From Clostridia bacterium (lineage in GTDB: Bacteria > Bacillota > Clostridia > Oscillospirales > CAG-272): 40,036 nucleotides of DNA. The stretch covers positions 72,171 through 112,206 of the forward strand of contig JAFVSI010000009.1 in NCBI GenBank assembly GCA_017503865.1, read 5' to 3'. Both the position numbers and the translations under genes were made by a program. This document shows, one piece after another, positions 15,577 to 21,987 of this stretch (position 1 is its first letter; each line of letters starts with the position of its first letter). The notes under the pieces were generated by a model that was given only the letters and a program-made list of their open reading frames with translations, had not been told where the DNA came from and searched no databases.

Positions 15577-15812
15577 GCACCTCCCTTGTAGAGATCGCGG
15601 ATGAGATTAACGAGCTCGGCTCTCGTTTCACCATCTGCTCCCGCACAGATTTCTTCAAGCCGTGCTACTGTGGGATACCAATCCATTGGGCGTTCTCGGC
15701 TCATCTTTGAATTGACCGATTGGCGAAGATACTCGGACACCGTAAGTCCTCGCTTCTCAGCAGAACGTTCGATTTTTGCTTTGTGATCCGTCGTTGTCTT
15801 GAAGCGGATCAC
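15573..15812 (-). CDS. MobC-like relaxosome accessory protein
   Basis: At least 79 residues, a ribbon-helix-helix type protein (VIRFKTTTDHKAKIERSAEKRG, LTVSEYLRQSV) of the kind that binds oriT and helps the relaxase. The given start is GTG at 15812, but the only ribosome site (GGAGG, 15845-15849) lies 8 nt before an in-frame ATC at 15836-15834. Starting there would add eight residues (M/I-DNKKKEE), giving the usual basic N-terminus. No ATG, TTG or GTG is available between. The C-terminal half (WYPTVARLEEICAGADGETRAELV) is helical. Confidence 0.82.
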   Translation of the reverse strand: MIRFKTTTDHKAKIERSAEKRGLTVSEYLRQSVNSKMSRERPMDWYPTVARLEEICAGADGETRAELVNLIRDLYKGGA

Positions 15813-15844
15813 TTCTTCTTTCTTTTTGTTGTCGATAGTTTTAT

Positions 15845-15849
15845 CCTCC
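15845..15849 (-). promoter_or_regulatory. Ribosome site pointing to an ATC start of the MobC-like gene
   Basis: CAGGAGGAT on the minus strand; GGAGG ends 8 nt before ATC (15836) but 32 nt before the next possible start GTG (15812). Confidence 0.55.
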
Positions 15850-15869
15850 TGTGTTGTAATTTAGAGGGT

Positions 15870-16000
15870 ATTAGGGATACCTCCCTAAAGTGTCTTTGCG
15901 CCGAAGCAAAGACGGGCAAGCGGGCGTAGCCACGTTTGCTATGCTTGTTACAGTATAGGACAGAGCCCTATACCGTAAGGTGGCGAATCCACTTATCCCC
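15870..16000. other. Candidate oriT region
   Basis: Directly upstream of the mobC-relaxase operon, non-coding, with stacked inverted repeats: TTAGGG/CCCTAA (15871-15888), GTCTTTGC/GCAAAGAC (15892-15913), GTATAGG/CCTATAC (15953-15973) and a short one around GTGG...CCAC (15978-15990). Location and structure fit an origin of transfer; I could not identify the nic site. Confidence 0.4.
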
Positions 16001-16111
16001 TCGTTCTTGCCGTCAACCGTACCGCAGACTATGTTGAGCCTCCTTCCGTGAAGATTCGCGGCGTGGTCTTAGGCGGTGTGCATACGCACTATGTATGGAG
16101 GAGCACCGCGC

Positions 16112-16224
16112 GGACATTTTGTCCACACGGCTATACGGGCATTTGCCCATCGTTTTTTCGTTTTGGTATGGGTCAATTTGACCCATACCACTTCATTTTC
16201 CGCTTCGTACCATCTTGGCACGAG
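16112..16224. repeat. Ladder of four palindromes in the mobilization region
   Basis: GGACA-TTT-TGTCC (16112-16124), GGGCA-TT-TGCCC (16137-16148), a perfect 27-bp palindrome with 13-bp arms TGGTATGGGTCAA around one T (16164-16190), and TTCGTACCA-TCT-TGGCACGAG (16204-16224). All have a CA-(T-rich)-TG style centre. Confidence 0.5.
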
Positions 16225-16382
16225 GTTGCGATTTTGACGTCCTGCAAGTATTTCTCACTTATATACCGAATCGAAAACATCAAATTTGTCCTGCGATAAA
16301 AAGTCCCTTCAATAGGTAGGCAGCGAGAAAGCCTAAAATCCGCAACTTTTTTCAAAAATTCATAAATTTTTTTCAATCTCCT

Positions 16383-16577
16383 ACTATTCGTTGCTGACTT
16401 TTTCGTAAAACTTTGCGTGAGAAATTAAAAGTCCCTCTAAGTAGTAGCCGATAAAAGAACCCCAAATATACCCCTTCACTATACGTTGCTTACTTTTTTT
16501 CGATTTGAGCAACATATTTTTGCTGAATTTACAAATTGTTTTCATATCCGCTCACTATTCGTTGCTTACTTTTTTTC
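16383..16577 (+). repeat. Three direct repeats (ACTATTCGTTGCTTACTTTT type)
   Basis: Near-identical copies at 16383-16405, 16478-16502 and 16554-16577, each about 23-25 bp and ending in a T run. The stretch is AT-rich and non-coding. They look iteron-like, but no replication protein is present. Confidence 0.55.
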
Positions 16578-16651
16578 AAAAAAACAACCTTAAAAATCGA
16601 GAGTTTACAAATTATTTACTTGATCCTCCTACTTATGAGTTGGGAACTTTT

Positions 16652-16744
16652 TCAGCAAATGATAACCTCAAATATGAAAAAATGTTTTACGGCAAAGATT
16701 ATGGGAGTAGTATTCAAATTACTGCGCGTCTCAATTCGAGACAT
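16652..16744 (-). CDS. Short 30-residue reading frame behind the leader peptide
   Basis: ATG lies 2 nt after the stop of the 13-codon frame, so translation could be coupled. The product starts MSRIETRSNLNTTPIIF and ends hydrophobic. No similarity recognised. Behind it is another good ribosome site (TAGGAGGA near 16621-16630) with no reading frame after it, as if the gene it once served had been lost. Confidence 0.3.
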   Translation of the reverse strand: MSRIETRSNLNTTPIIFAVKHFFIFEVIIC

Positions 16745-16746
16745 GG

Positions 16747-16788
16747 TTAGGGGTATTTGGCGATGTAACACATCCACGTCTTTTTCAT
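16747..16788 (-). CDS. Leader peptide candidate, 13 residues
   Basis: MKKTWMCYIAKYP, with ribosome site AAAGGAG 5 nt before the ATG. It follows the terminator-like hairpin at 16823-16876 on the same transcript. The arrangement is that of ribosome-dependent attenuators in front of antibiotic-resistance genes, but no such gene follows. Confidence 0.4.
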   Translation of the reverse strand: MKKTWMCYIAKYP

Positions 16789-16822
16789 TTGGACTCCTTT
16801 CTCCAAGAGGGAAGCTCCAAAC

Positions 16823-16876
16823 AAAAAAGTGGAGCCAATAAATTGCATTAGAAAATGCAGCTTATCGACCCCACTT
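16823..16876 (-). terminator. Attenuator-type terminator in the orphan leader
   Basis: Read on the minus strand: AAGTGG (16876-16871) pairs with CCACTT (16832-16827), an inner stem TGCATT/AATGCA (16859-16844) is perfect, with a GATAA/TTATT step between; a T6 run follows (16828-16823). A second hairpin CATTGATG/CATCAATG lies upstream at 16884-16905. Confidence 0.55.
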
Positions 16877-17021
16877 GGTCCTTCATTGATGCCACTTCAT
16901 CAATGGTTTTTCATATTTAATTGATCATTCTAATATGATGACACGATTGCCCGAACCGCATAAATTAGGTTCACTCTTGGCCTTGTGAAATTTCAACGCA
17001 AAGAGTCCTGTGTCCTCTTAT

Positions 17022-17050
17022 ATTATGCAACAAAATCCATTCTATGTCAA
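17022..17050 (-). promoter_or_regulatory. Strong promoter of the orphan leader
   Basis: Minus strand TTGACA (17050-17045), 17-bp spacer, CATAAT (17027-17022); start near 17015. It drives a leader of about 230 nt with hairpins and short frames, not a recognisable gene. Confidence 0.7.
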
Positions 17051-17067
17051 CCGGTTTTTAGAAATTT

Positions 17068-17093
17068 GAGGTGCGGAAGTTTTTCCGCACCTC
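17068..17093. terminator. Hairpin after the surface-protein operon
   Basis: Perfect 11-bp stem GAGGTGCGGAA / TTCCGCACCTC with 4-nt loop. It lies downstream of the AP2 gene, the last gene of the leftward operon. The T run is poor, so termination is inferred. Confidence 0.6.
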
Positions 17094-17132
17094 ATTGTTT
17101 GACGAAGGAGTTATTGTTATGCATAGATTAGC

Positions 17133-17159
17133 CACCTCGTGCCAAGTTGGCACGAGGTG
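17133..17159. repeat. Perfect 27-bp palindrome downstream of the AP2 gene
   Basis: Arms CACCTCGTGCCAA and TTGGCACGAGGTG around one G. It shares the CGTGCCA-N3-TGGCACG core with the sites at 13761 and 16204, and the 13-1-13 layout with the palindrome at 16164-16190. Confidence 0.6.
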
Positions 17160-17171
17160 CTGTTAATGAGA

Positions 17172-17648
17172 TTATTCAATTTGATCTAAAAATTCGCCGT
17201 AGATCAGCTGCTCGGCTTCTTTTCGAGCCTTGACAGCATCATCAAAATTTGCATATGTACCGAAATTGTAAGTCTTGCCCTTGAAACGAAGTCGAGCGCG
17301 CCATTTGCCTGTTTTGCGCTCTAAATATACACCGCGTGCGCCGCTGGTGTTGGTTGCGATCAGCTTGTTGCTTGTGATACGGCTGATCTGTGTTCCGTCC
17401 ACAAAACCAGCCTTTTCTCGCATCTTTTCGCCTGCATATTTGCCGACGCATTCATTACACATACTTAAATCGAGGTTCGTCAGCGTATCGGTAGCTTTGT
17501 AGGTGATATTGCCACAATCGCACCGACATTCCCACAGAGGAACCGTTCTCGCGCCGCGGGAACCACGCTTGCCCGAGCGACTGATGACCTCTAATTTACC
17601 GAAACGGCGGCCTATCAGATTTTCTTTTGTTGGTAAAGCTCTTGCCAT
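17172..17648 (-). CDS. AP2-domain protein with cysteine pairs
   Basis: A 158-residue probable DNA-binding protein. Residues about 1-75 contain FGKLEVISRSGKRG and four or more cysteines in ECRCDCGN and MCNEC, likely a zinc-binding unit; residues about 101-148 form an AP2/integrase-type DNA-binding domain (SGARGVYLERKTGKWRARL, GTYANFDDAVKARKEAE). Such proteins are common on phages and mobile elements, sometimes fused to HNH nucleases; no nuclease motif is seen. The ATG is 1 nt after the stop of the preceding gene and has no ribosome site of its own, so it depends on translational coupling. It is the last gene of the surface-protein operon. Confidence 0.82.
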   Translation of the reverse strand: MARALPTKENLIGRRFGKLEVISRSGKRGSRGARTVPLWECRCDCGNITYKATDTLTNLDLSMCNECVGKYAGEKMREKAGFVDGTQISRITSNKLIATNTSGARGVYLERKTGKWRARLRFKGKTYNFGTYANFDDAVKARKEAEQLIYGEFLDQIE

Positions 17649-17649
17649 A

Positions 17650-18342
17650 TTATTGAGTTATCTCAGAGGGAGATATGTCGGTCACAACCTCCACTACTGC
17701 CTCAGCAGTATCCGATTCCGTCACTACCTCCGAAGTTGTCGTTACCTCAACAGGTGTTCCGTTGTTGATTGGCTGGGATTCGATTGCTTCTTTAGTTGAA
17801 TTTGTTTCCGGAGTAGATGCTGGTAATGCATCCTTTTTCGTGCAATTCAAATATAACCCACCATTTATAAAAGTCCTATTAGCATCGGGGACGCTTGATG
17901 TCCCCCAACATCTGATAATCTCCACTTCGGTGGTATCAGCTCCAAATTGCAAAGTGAAAGCAATAGATTCTCCTATCGAAATTTGATCAGTATAGTAATT
18001 CGTACCGTCAACATTTAAAACACAGTAGGCGGTCTTAGCATTTCCTTCGGCCGTGATTGTTATCTTATAGGGTGTATCTTTTTCAAAAGTGTACTTTCCG
18101 TCAGAACTGGGGACAATTGCAGTATCGTTATTCTTTACCGAAACGGTGACATCGCAATATGCAGATGTAATATCATTCGGTGACGATGATATTTCCGCAC
18201 TAAACCATGCCCAAGTAACCGAACAAAGAGCCACCATACAGAGTAATATCCCTATAACAGAAATCGTAATGCTCTGCTTAAACGCCTTTTCGGTCAATCT
18301 ATTGCTATCAGAAACGCATATATTCTTCTTATATTCTCTCAT
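17650..18342 (-). CDS. Exported protein with SipW-like signal segment
   Basis: A 230-residue protein. A basic N-terminus is followed by a membrane segment (about 24-45) ending in SVTWAWFSAEIS, which resembles the AWFTD-type signal of the three larger proteins upstream. The following 130 residues are beta-rich (YCDVTVSVKNNDTA, PYKITITAEGN, SIAFTLQFGADTTEVEI), compatible with a TasA/camelysin-like fold; the last 60 are Thr/Glu/Val-rich and probably disordered. Ribosome site GGAGGTC is 7 nt upstream. It is likely another cargo of the encoded signal peptidase, perhaps a minor fibre component; its role is unknown. Confidence 0.65.
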   Translation of the reverse strand: MREYKKNICVSDSNRLTEKAFKQSITISVIGILLCMVALCSVTWAWFSAEISSSPNDITSAYCDVTVSVKNNDTAIVPSSDGKYTFEKDTPYKITITAEGNAKTAYCVLNVDGTNYYTDQISIGESIAFTLQFGADTTEVEIIRCWGTSSVPDANRTFINGGLYLNCTKKDALPASTPETNSTKEAIESQPINNGTPVEVTTTSEVVTESDTAEAVVEVVTDISPSEITQ

Positions 18343-18381
18343 TTAATGACCTCCTATCACGAGAAAGGAAATGAATAACTT

Positions 18382-18450
18382 CGGCAATTAAAACGCACAA
18401 GCAACATTCTTATGCGCTTTAATTGCCGCCTATCCCCCGAGGGGGATAGG
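18382..18450 (-). ncRNA. Double-hairpin RNA element, copy 1
   Basis: Between the 606-residue protein gene and the next gene of the operon. In the transcript: hairpin CCTATCCCCC / GGGGGATAGG, then CGGCAATTAAA...TTTAATTGCCG closing a larger hairpin. The copy at 21907-21972 has the same two hairpins with paired base changes. No U run follows, so it is not a simple terminator; it could protect or process the mRNA. Confidence 0.5.
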
Positions 18451-18472
18451 ACGGACTATAATATACAAGTTA

Positions 18473-20293
18473 TTAGCCTTCCGGATTATAGCTTGCAGGA
18501 TAGTTGACAGTTACGCCTTCGTAGGAAGGAAGTCCCTTAACCCCATACTGATCACCGCCAATAATTTGGTTAAAGGGTATGCATTCATTGTGATGTACAG
18601 TGCATTGGCTATGGTCGTAATCAGCAGGAAGTCCATCATACGAATAACCGGGCTCAACACGCATACCTCTTCCGTTGTTATAACCGGGGGTAGGATCACA
18701 GTAATGATAATTCATCCAGTCTCCGTAGTTTACAGTTACGTTTGTGAATGTAACATTATACTTTGACATATCCGGATAGTTCATTCCATCAATAGTCGTC
18801 GTCTCCTCGCAACGACCGATCAACATACCGCACATACGGTAGTTATAGTAGTCGTAGGAAGCGGTACAATCGTTATAAGCATCAATACGGCAAGCAACGT
18901 TTACATTTTCGAAGTTGTAAGTTGCACCGGGCTCTGCCTGACCGACAATGCCGCCAATGGAGCTGTCAAAAGAACCCCAAAGACCTGCAAGAACACAATC
19001 TTCCTTGATTGTTATGTCTTTGAAAGTATAGTTACCGGCACCGGACCATCCGATGATACCGCCGTTACCGTTGTTGTACGTTGCGGAAATGCTGTCCTCA
19101 ATCGTAATATTCTCGAATACGCAGGTTCCCGTTGCGCTACCTGCGACAAAGGATGTGTCACCGCCTTCGATATAGCTTTCGGAACCGATTATAGTCAAAT
19201 TCTTGATGGTAGCGTTATTTACGTTACCAAACAATCCGTAAGAGCCATATGCCCCCCACTCGTAGCCAAGATCCCAACCATTCTGATAGAGATTGGTAAT
19301 GGCGTGACCTGCGCCATCAAAAGTACCCTCAAAGGTGCCGTCTTTGCTGTGATCACCGATAGGTCTGAAGGTTACGGGATCTCCATCTGCATTTTCAGAG
19401 GTATCTTCGCAGTAAAGGTCAAGATCGTTTGCGAGTGTAAAAGTTACACCAGCAAAAGTGGTATCTCCCGAACACAGTTCAGAAAGACCGGCAAGCTGCT
19501 CAGCGGTTGTAAAGATGTATTCTGTTTGAGGATTTTCGGGATTGTACCATGACGTATCAGCAGTACCGTCCCAAACATCAGCAGTTGCAAGTTCGGGATA
19601 TGTAGAATCCTTATCATACTGGTTGCCGAAGCTATCGTTCTCATAAGTAAATTGAGTTGCAAGAACATTGATGCCGAAGGTGATTGTGGGAATATCGGTG
19701 CCGTTGTGGTTAGCCTCGTTGCCAACGCTTTCAGCCATATCGACCTTTACGATCAGATACTTGGAAGTACCGGGCAGCAGCATTTCGTCAGCTCCAAGAA
19801 CATTTGCGTTTTTAAAGGAAGCTGTATTGGTGTACTGCAATGTGCTTTCGTCGCCGAAAGCCACTCCAAGCAGAACATCGCCCATTGCCCCAGTATCCAT
19901 AATAATCGAATCAACGGTAATAATGTCTGAGAGAACGATATTAGCACCATCTTTAGTCTTACCGATGGTCTCGTTAACAATGTTCATATTGGCATTGTAT
20001 TTCAAAGCCAAAGTACCATTGTTCTTAATACGGAGAGCGACTACCTCTGTGTGACCGGGCTCCCAAAGTCCCTTCTGGAACAGATCGGTTGCACCGTCAA
20101 GTTCGTTCCAGTTTTCACCGTCAAGCGTATACTCAACAACAATGTCAAGATTGCCTGCGGTAATCACGTTGCTGCCGGAAGCAGCACTGTCTGTAAACCA
20201 CGCGAACGTCGTGCTAAGCAGCATGGAAAAGCAAAGGAGTAGTGCCATGACGCTTGCAAGGAGTGCGCGCTTTGTGGATTTTGTGTTAGTCAT
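18473..20293 (-). CDS. TasA-like surface protein with GLUG-type beta-helix tail
   Basis: A 606-residue exported protein. The signal (TKRALLASVMALLLCFSMLL, then STTFAWFTDSAASG) is of the SipW-cognate class. Residues about 36-230 form the TasA/camelysin-like head (GNLDIVVEYTLDGENWNELD, GHTEVVALRIKNNGTLALKY, DIPTITFGINVLATQFTYE). From about 265 the sequence changes to a repeat-rich beta-helix with GLUG-like units (FRPIGDHSKDGTFEGTFDGAG, YGLFGNVNNATIKNLTI, GGIVGQ) seen in bacterial adhesins. The head is almost identical to that of the next gene upstream. Role in a surface fibre or adhesion is inferred. Ribosome site AAAGGAGGTT. Confidence 0.82.
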   Translation of the reverse strand: MTNTKSTKRALLASVMALLLCFSMLLSTTFAWFTDSAASGSNVITAGNLDIVVEYTLDGENWNELDGATDLFQKGLWEPGHTEVVALRIKNNGTLALKYNANMNIVNETIGKTKDGANIVLSDIITVDSIIMDTGAMGDVLLGVAFGDESTLQYTNTASFKNANVLGADEMLLPGTSKYLIVKVDMAESVGNEANHNGTDIPTITFGINVLATQFTYENDSFGNQYDKDSTYPELATADVWDGTADTSWYNPENPQTEYIFTTAEQLAGLSELCSGDTTFAGVTFTLANDLDLYCEDTSENADGDPVTFRPIGDHSKDGTFEGTFDGAGHAITNLYQNGWDLGYEWGAYGSYGLFGNVNNATIKNLTIIGSESYIEGGDTSFVAGSATGTCVFENITIEDSISATYNNGNGGIIGWSGAGNYTFKDITIKEDCVLAGLWGSFDSSIGGIVGQAEPGATYNFENVNVACRIDAYNDCTASYDYYNYRMCGMLIGRCEETTTIDGMNYPDMSKYNVTFTNVTVNYGDWMNYHYCDPTPGYNNGRGMRVEPGYSYDGLPADYDHSQCTVHHNECIPFNQIIGGDQYGVKGLPSYEGVTVNYPASYNPEG

Positions 20294-20325
20294 TTTGTTT
20301 AACCTCCTTTGAAGACAATCAGAGA

Positions 20326-21861
20326 TTAGCCCTTGCGGTAAACTTCAATGCCGTCAATATTGATAATAGCAACACGACCCGAGTTCATCTTGCCGGTAGT
20401 ACCATAGGAACCGTTATAGGTGGTGTTGTTAACATTGATCGTACCGCCAGAGCTGAACACCTGGAATGCCAATGCGTTTGCATCGGAACCTGCGTAGACC
20501 TCACAGTTATTGATAGTCAAAGTAGCTCCGCCTGCGACTGCAACAGCGTGAGACTTTTCTGCCTTGATAATGCAATTTTCGATAGTCATATCACCCATAG
20601 CATATACAGCAGGCTGCATGTTCTTGGTGTTTTTCGCAGTAATGGTAGCATCCTTAACAGAAGAACCTTCGGGCAGAAGCAGACCGGTCGTTGCTTCAAA
20701 AGTACCACCGTTGATCTCTACGCTGAGATTGCTTCCATCATAATAAGAGCAATCCAATACATATCCGTTAGCTGCGGTGCTCGTATAATTAACATCATTC
20801 AGAACAATCTTGATTTCACCGTCACCGTCAGGCTTAATCAAAGTAGAACCTGCATCGTCAGAAATGAAGCTACCGCCATTGATTTCGATAGTAGCATTCG
20901 CCCCTGCGGCAACATCGACCAATCCGTTCTTGCCCAGCTTAACTTCTTCGTCAGTTCCTTCGATTTTTACAGTAACATCGCTTCCAGAAGCTACGAAGAA
21001 AGCACTATCGAGGGCGGAGGCATCCATATCAAAACCGTTCAGATCAATCGTAACATTGTCGGCAACAGCAATAGTTTCCGTCAAGGAAATGTCAGCCTCA
21101 AACTTTACGCTCTTACCCTCTGCAAGAGCATCGGAAAGACCTGCTGCATCAACCACAGGATACTCCGCGTCTGCATCATACTGATTACCGAAGCTATCAT
21201 TTTCATAAGTAAACTGAGTAGCAAGAACATTGATACCGAAGTTGATGGTAGGAATGTCTGTACCATTGTGGTTAGCTTCGTTAGCAACAGCTTCGTCCAT
21301 ATCAACCTTGATGATCAAATAGTGCTCTACACCGGGAGCAAGCTCAACATCACTGCGAAGAATGTTACCTGCTTTGAATGTAGCGGTATTTTCATAAGCC
21401 ACGCTACTTTCACCGTTAAATGCAAGCATAAGTGCAATATCACCAACACCCATATCATCGTTAGCCTGCTGAACAAGAGTACTTACGGTAAGAATGTCTG
21501 AGAGAACGATATCAGCACCATCCTTAGTCTTACCGATGGTCTCGCTGGCAATGTTCATATTGGCAGCATATTTCAGAGCCAAAGAACCATTGTTGGTGAT
21601 ACGGAGAGCGACTACCTCTGTGTGACCGGGCTCCCAAAGTCCCTTCTGGAACAGATCGGTTGCACCGTCAAGAGCGTTCCAGTTTTCACCGTCAAGCGTA
21701 TACTCAACAACAATGTCAAGGTTGCCTGCGGTAATCACGTTGCTGCCGGAAGCAGCACTGTCTGTAAACCACGCGAACGTCGTGCTAAGCAGCATGGAAA
21801 AGCAAAGGAGCATTGCCATGACACTTGCGAGGAGTGCGCGCTTTGTGGATTTGTTTGTCAT
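20326..21861 (-). CDS. TasA-like surface protein with parallel beta-helix tail
   Basis: A 511-residue paralogue of the neighbouring gene. The SipW-cognate signal (CFSMLLSTTFAWFTDSAASG) and head domain are nearly identical to those of the 606-residue protein, up to ATQFTYENDSFGNQYD at about residue 230. The tail (about 232-511) is a different right-handed beta-helix with repeated strands such as VTIDLNGFDMDA, ATIEINGGSF, LSVEINGGTFEA and DATITAKNTKN, like pectate-lyase-type adhesin repeats without an evident catalytic site. It lies 32 nt upstream of the 606-residue gene. Ribosome site AAGGAGGTC. It probably forms part of the same surface fibre or decorates it. Confidence 0.82.
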   Translation of the reverse strand: MTNKSTKRALLASVMAMLLCFSMLLSTTFAWFTDSAASGSNVITAGNLDIVVEYTLDGENWNALDGATDLFQKGLWEPGHTEVVALRITNNGSLALKYAANMNIASETIGKTKDGADIVLSDILTVSTLVQQANDDMGVGDIALMLAFNGESSVAYENTATFKAGNILRSDVELAPGVEHYLIIKVDMDEAVANEANHNGTDIPTINFGINVLATQFTYENDSFGNQYDADAEYPVVDAAGLSDALAEGKSVKFEADISLTETIAVADNVTIDLNGFDMDASALDSAFFVASGSDVTVKIEGTDEEVKLGKNGLVDVAAGANATIEINGGSFISDDAGSTLIKPDGDGEIKIVLNDVNYTSTAANGYVLDCSYYDGSNLSVEINGGTFEATTGLLLPEGSSVKDATITAKNTKNMQPAVYAMGDMTIENCIIKAEKSHAVAVAGGATLTINNCEVYAGSDANALAFQVFSSGGTINVNNTTYNGSYGTTGKMNSGRVAIINIDGIEVYRKG

Positions 21862-21906
21862 TTTTATGACCTCCTTATAAATTTTGCCAATTGATATTTA
21901 TTATTT

Positions 21907-21972
21907 CGGCAATCAAAAAGCACAAACGGATTTATGCCCTTTGATTGCCGCCCAACCCCCGAAGGGGTTGGG
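21907..21972 (-). ncRNA. Double-hairpin RNA element, copy 2
   Basis: In the 126-nt gap between the 735- and 511-residue protein genes. CCCAACCCC / GGGGTTGGG, then CGGCAATCAAA / TTTGATTGCCG. Compared with copy 1 both stems have compensating changes (AATTAAA-TTTAATT against AATCAAA-TTTGATT; CCTATCC against CCCAACC). Confidence 0.5.
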
Positions 21973-21987
21973 TTGAATTTAGTTAAA

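Noticed and set aside
16048-16299. Small reading frames in the 15.85-16.4 kb stretch.
   Set aside because: They run through stacked palindromes and lack ribosome sites; the region is better read as oriT and binding sites.
16383-16577. CRISPR array.
   Set aside because: Only three imperfect repeats with unequal spacing and no cas genes; these are direct repeats of another kind.
16505-16750. An 81-codon rightward frame with a protein-like second half.
   Set aside because: No ribosome site, first part lies in the direct repeats, and the opposite strand explains the region better as a leader with promoter and attenuator.
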